5,399 nucleotides of DNA from Actinomycetes bacterium (GTDB lineage: Bacteria > Actinomycetota > Acidimicrobiia > Acidimicrobiales > Microtrichaceae). A program made the position numbers and the translations under genes. Positions 5,115 through 5,399 of this stretch are shown here, piece by piece. Position 1 is the first letter of the stretch, and each line of letters begins with the position of its first letter. The notes beneath the pieces are model-generated. The model was not told the DNA's origin. It saw only the letters and a program-made list of their open reading frames with translations, and made no database searches. The stretch covers positions 1 through 5,399 of the forward strand of contig JAFAFN010000147.1 in assembly GCA_023423475.1 (NCBI GenBank). Direction: 5' to 3'.

Positions 5115-5399
5115 TCAGTTCAGCTGGGCCCGGAGCTCGAGTGCTGCACGGGCGTGCCGATCCGCATGCGCGGGATCGAGCACCACCAGCTCGTCGTGCA
5201 CGGTGGCCGCCTCGAGGAACCGTCCGAGCGCGGCGTAGTTGCGTGCCAGCTCGGAGCGCTCGGGCAGGCCCGAACCGGGCAGCACGCACGACAGCTCGAG
5301 CGCTCGAACGGTGCCCGCCCGGTCCCCCGCCCGCTGCGACGCACCGCGCAGGTTGTTCAGGACCCTGGCCACCACCGCGAGCGGCGGGGTCGGGTCGAG
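5115..5399 (-). CDS. SirB1-like transglutaminase/TPR protein, C-terminal part
   Basis: The frame is open from the right edge to TGA 5117-5115, giving 94 residues; the start lies outside the window. An internal GTG at 5375 is not taken as the start because the frame and the sequence pattern continue upstream. The visible part matches the C-terminal region of the SirB1 family as I know it. It has LNNLR followed by a short RAGD turn, then a helix-turn-helix TPR-like stretch (ARNYAALGRFLEAATVHDEL, VLDPAHADRH) and the ending LRAQLN. Family members carry a transglutaminase-like domain followed by this TPR-type tail; E. coli sirB1 lies near prmC, but its biochemical role is not well defined. The N-terminal domain cannot be seen here, so any TPR protein ending this way remains possible. 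The gap to the next gene is 118 bp and holds a separate promoter, so it is probably not in an operon with the dehydrogenase. Confidence 0.6.
   Translation of the reverse strand, partial: LDPTPPLAVVARVLNNLRGASQRAGDRAGTVRALELSCVLPGSGLPERSELARNYAALGRFLEAATVHDELVVLDPAHADRHARAALELRAQLN

Overview
The window is GC-rich DNA with strong G/C preference at third codon positions. Weak -35 elements, GTG starts and one apparently leaderless promoter all fit a high-GC actinobacterium. The gene style, especially the acyl-CoA dehydrogenase, would suit an Acidimicrobiia-like lineage, but that placement is an inference and no marker gene confirms it. Apart from a short broken remnant at the left edge, every gene is on the minus strand, so transcription runs right to left.

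Layout from right to left, in the direction of transcription. At 5399-5115 is the C-terminal end of a SirB1-like (transglutaminase-like plus TPR) protein, cut by the window edge. A 118-bp gap follows, holding a perfect-arm 20-bp palindrome at 5020-5039 that looks like a TetR-type operator. It sits just upstream of a 400-residue acyl-CoA dehydrogenase (4996-3794), which has a good ribosome binding site. A complex 208-bp intergenic region (3793-3586) then contains a second copy of the dehydrogenase's last codons, a long GC-rich hairpin, an 18-bp near-palindrome and a -10 element placed for leaderless transcription. Next is a three-gene operon: a pyruvate kinase of a variant subfamily (3585-2152), an alpha/beta hydrolase whose GTG start overlaps the kinase stop as GTGA (2155-1307), and, 19 bp later, a patatin-like phospholipase (1287-232). 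On the plus strand, converging on the patatin gene, is the 3' end of an unrecognised gene (1-176) that appears to change frame once.

Functionally, the dehydrogenase performs an oxidation step on acyl-CoA thioesters (fatty acid, sterol side chain or similar) and is probably repressed by a TetR-family regulator. The operon joins the last step of glycolysis to two candidate lipid or ester hydrolases. One loose reading is coordination of carbon and lipid turnover, but nothing in the sequence proves it.

I see no CRISPR array, insertion sequence, tRNA, rRNA or prophage, and no wholly new multi-gene system. The observations most worth following are the duplicated dehydrogenase 3' end, the altered potassium-site residues in the pyruvate kinase, and the two palindromic candidate operators.
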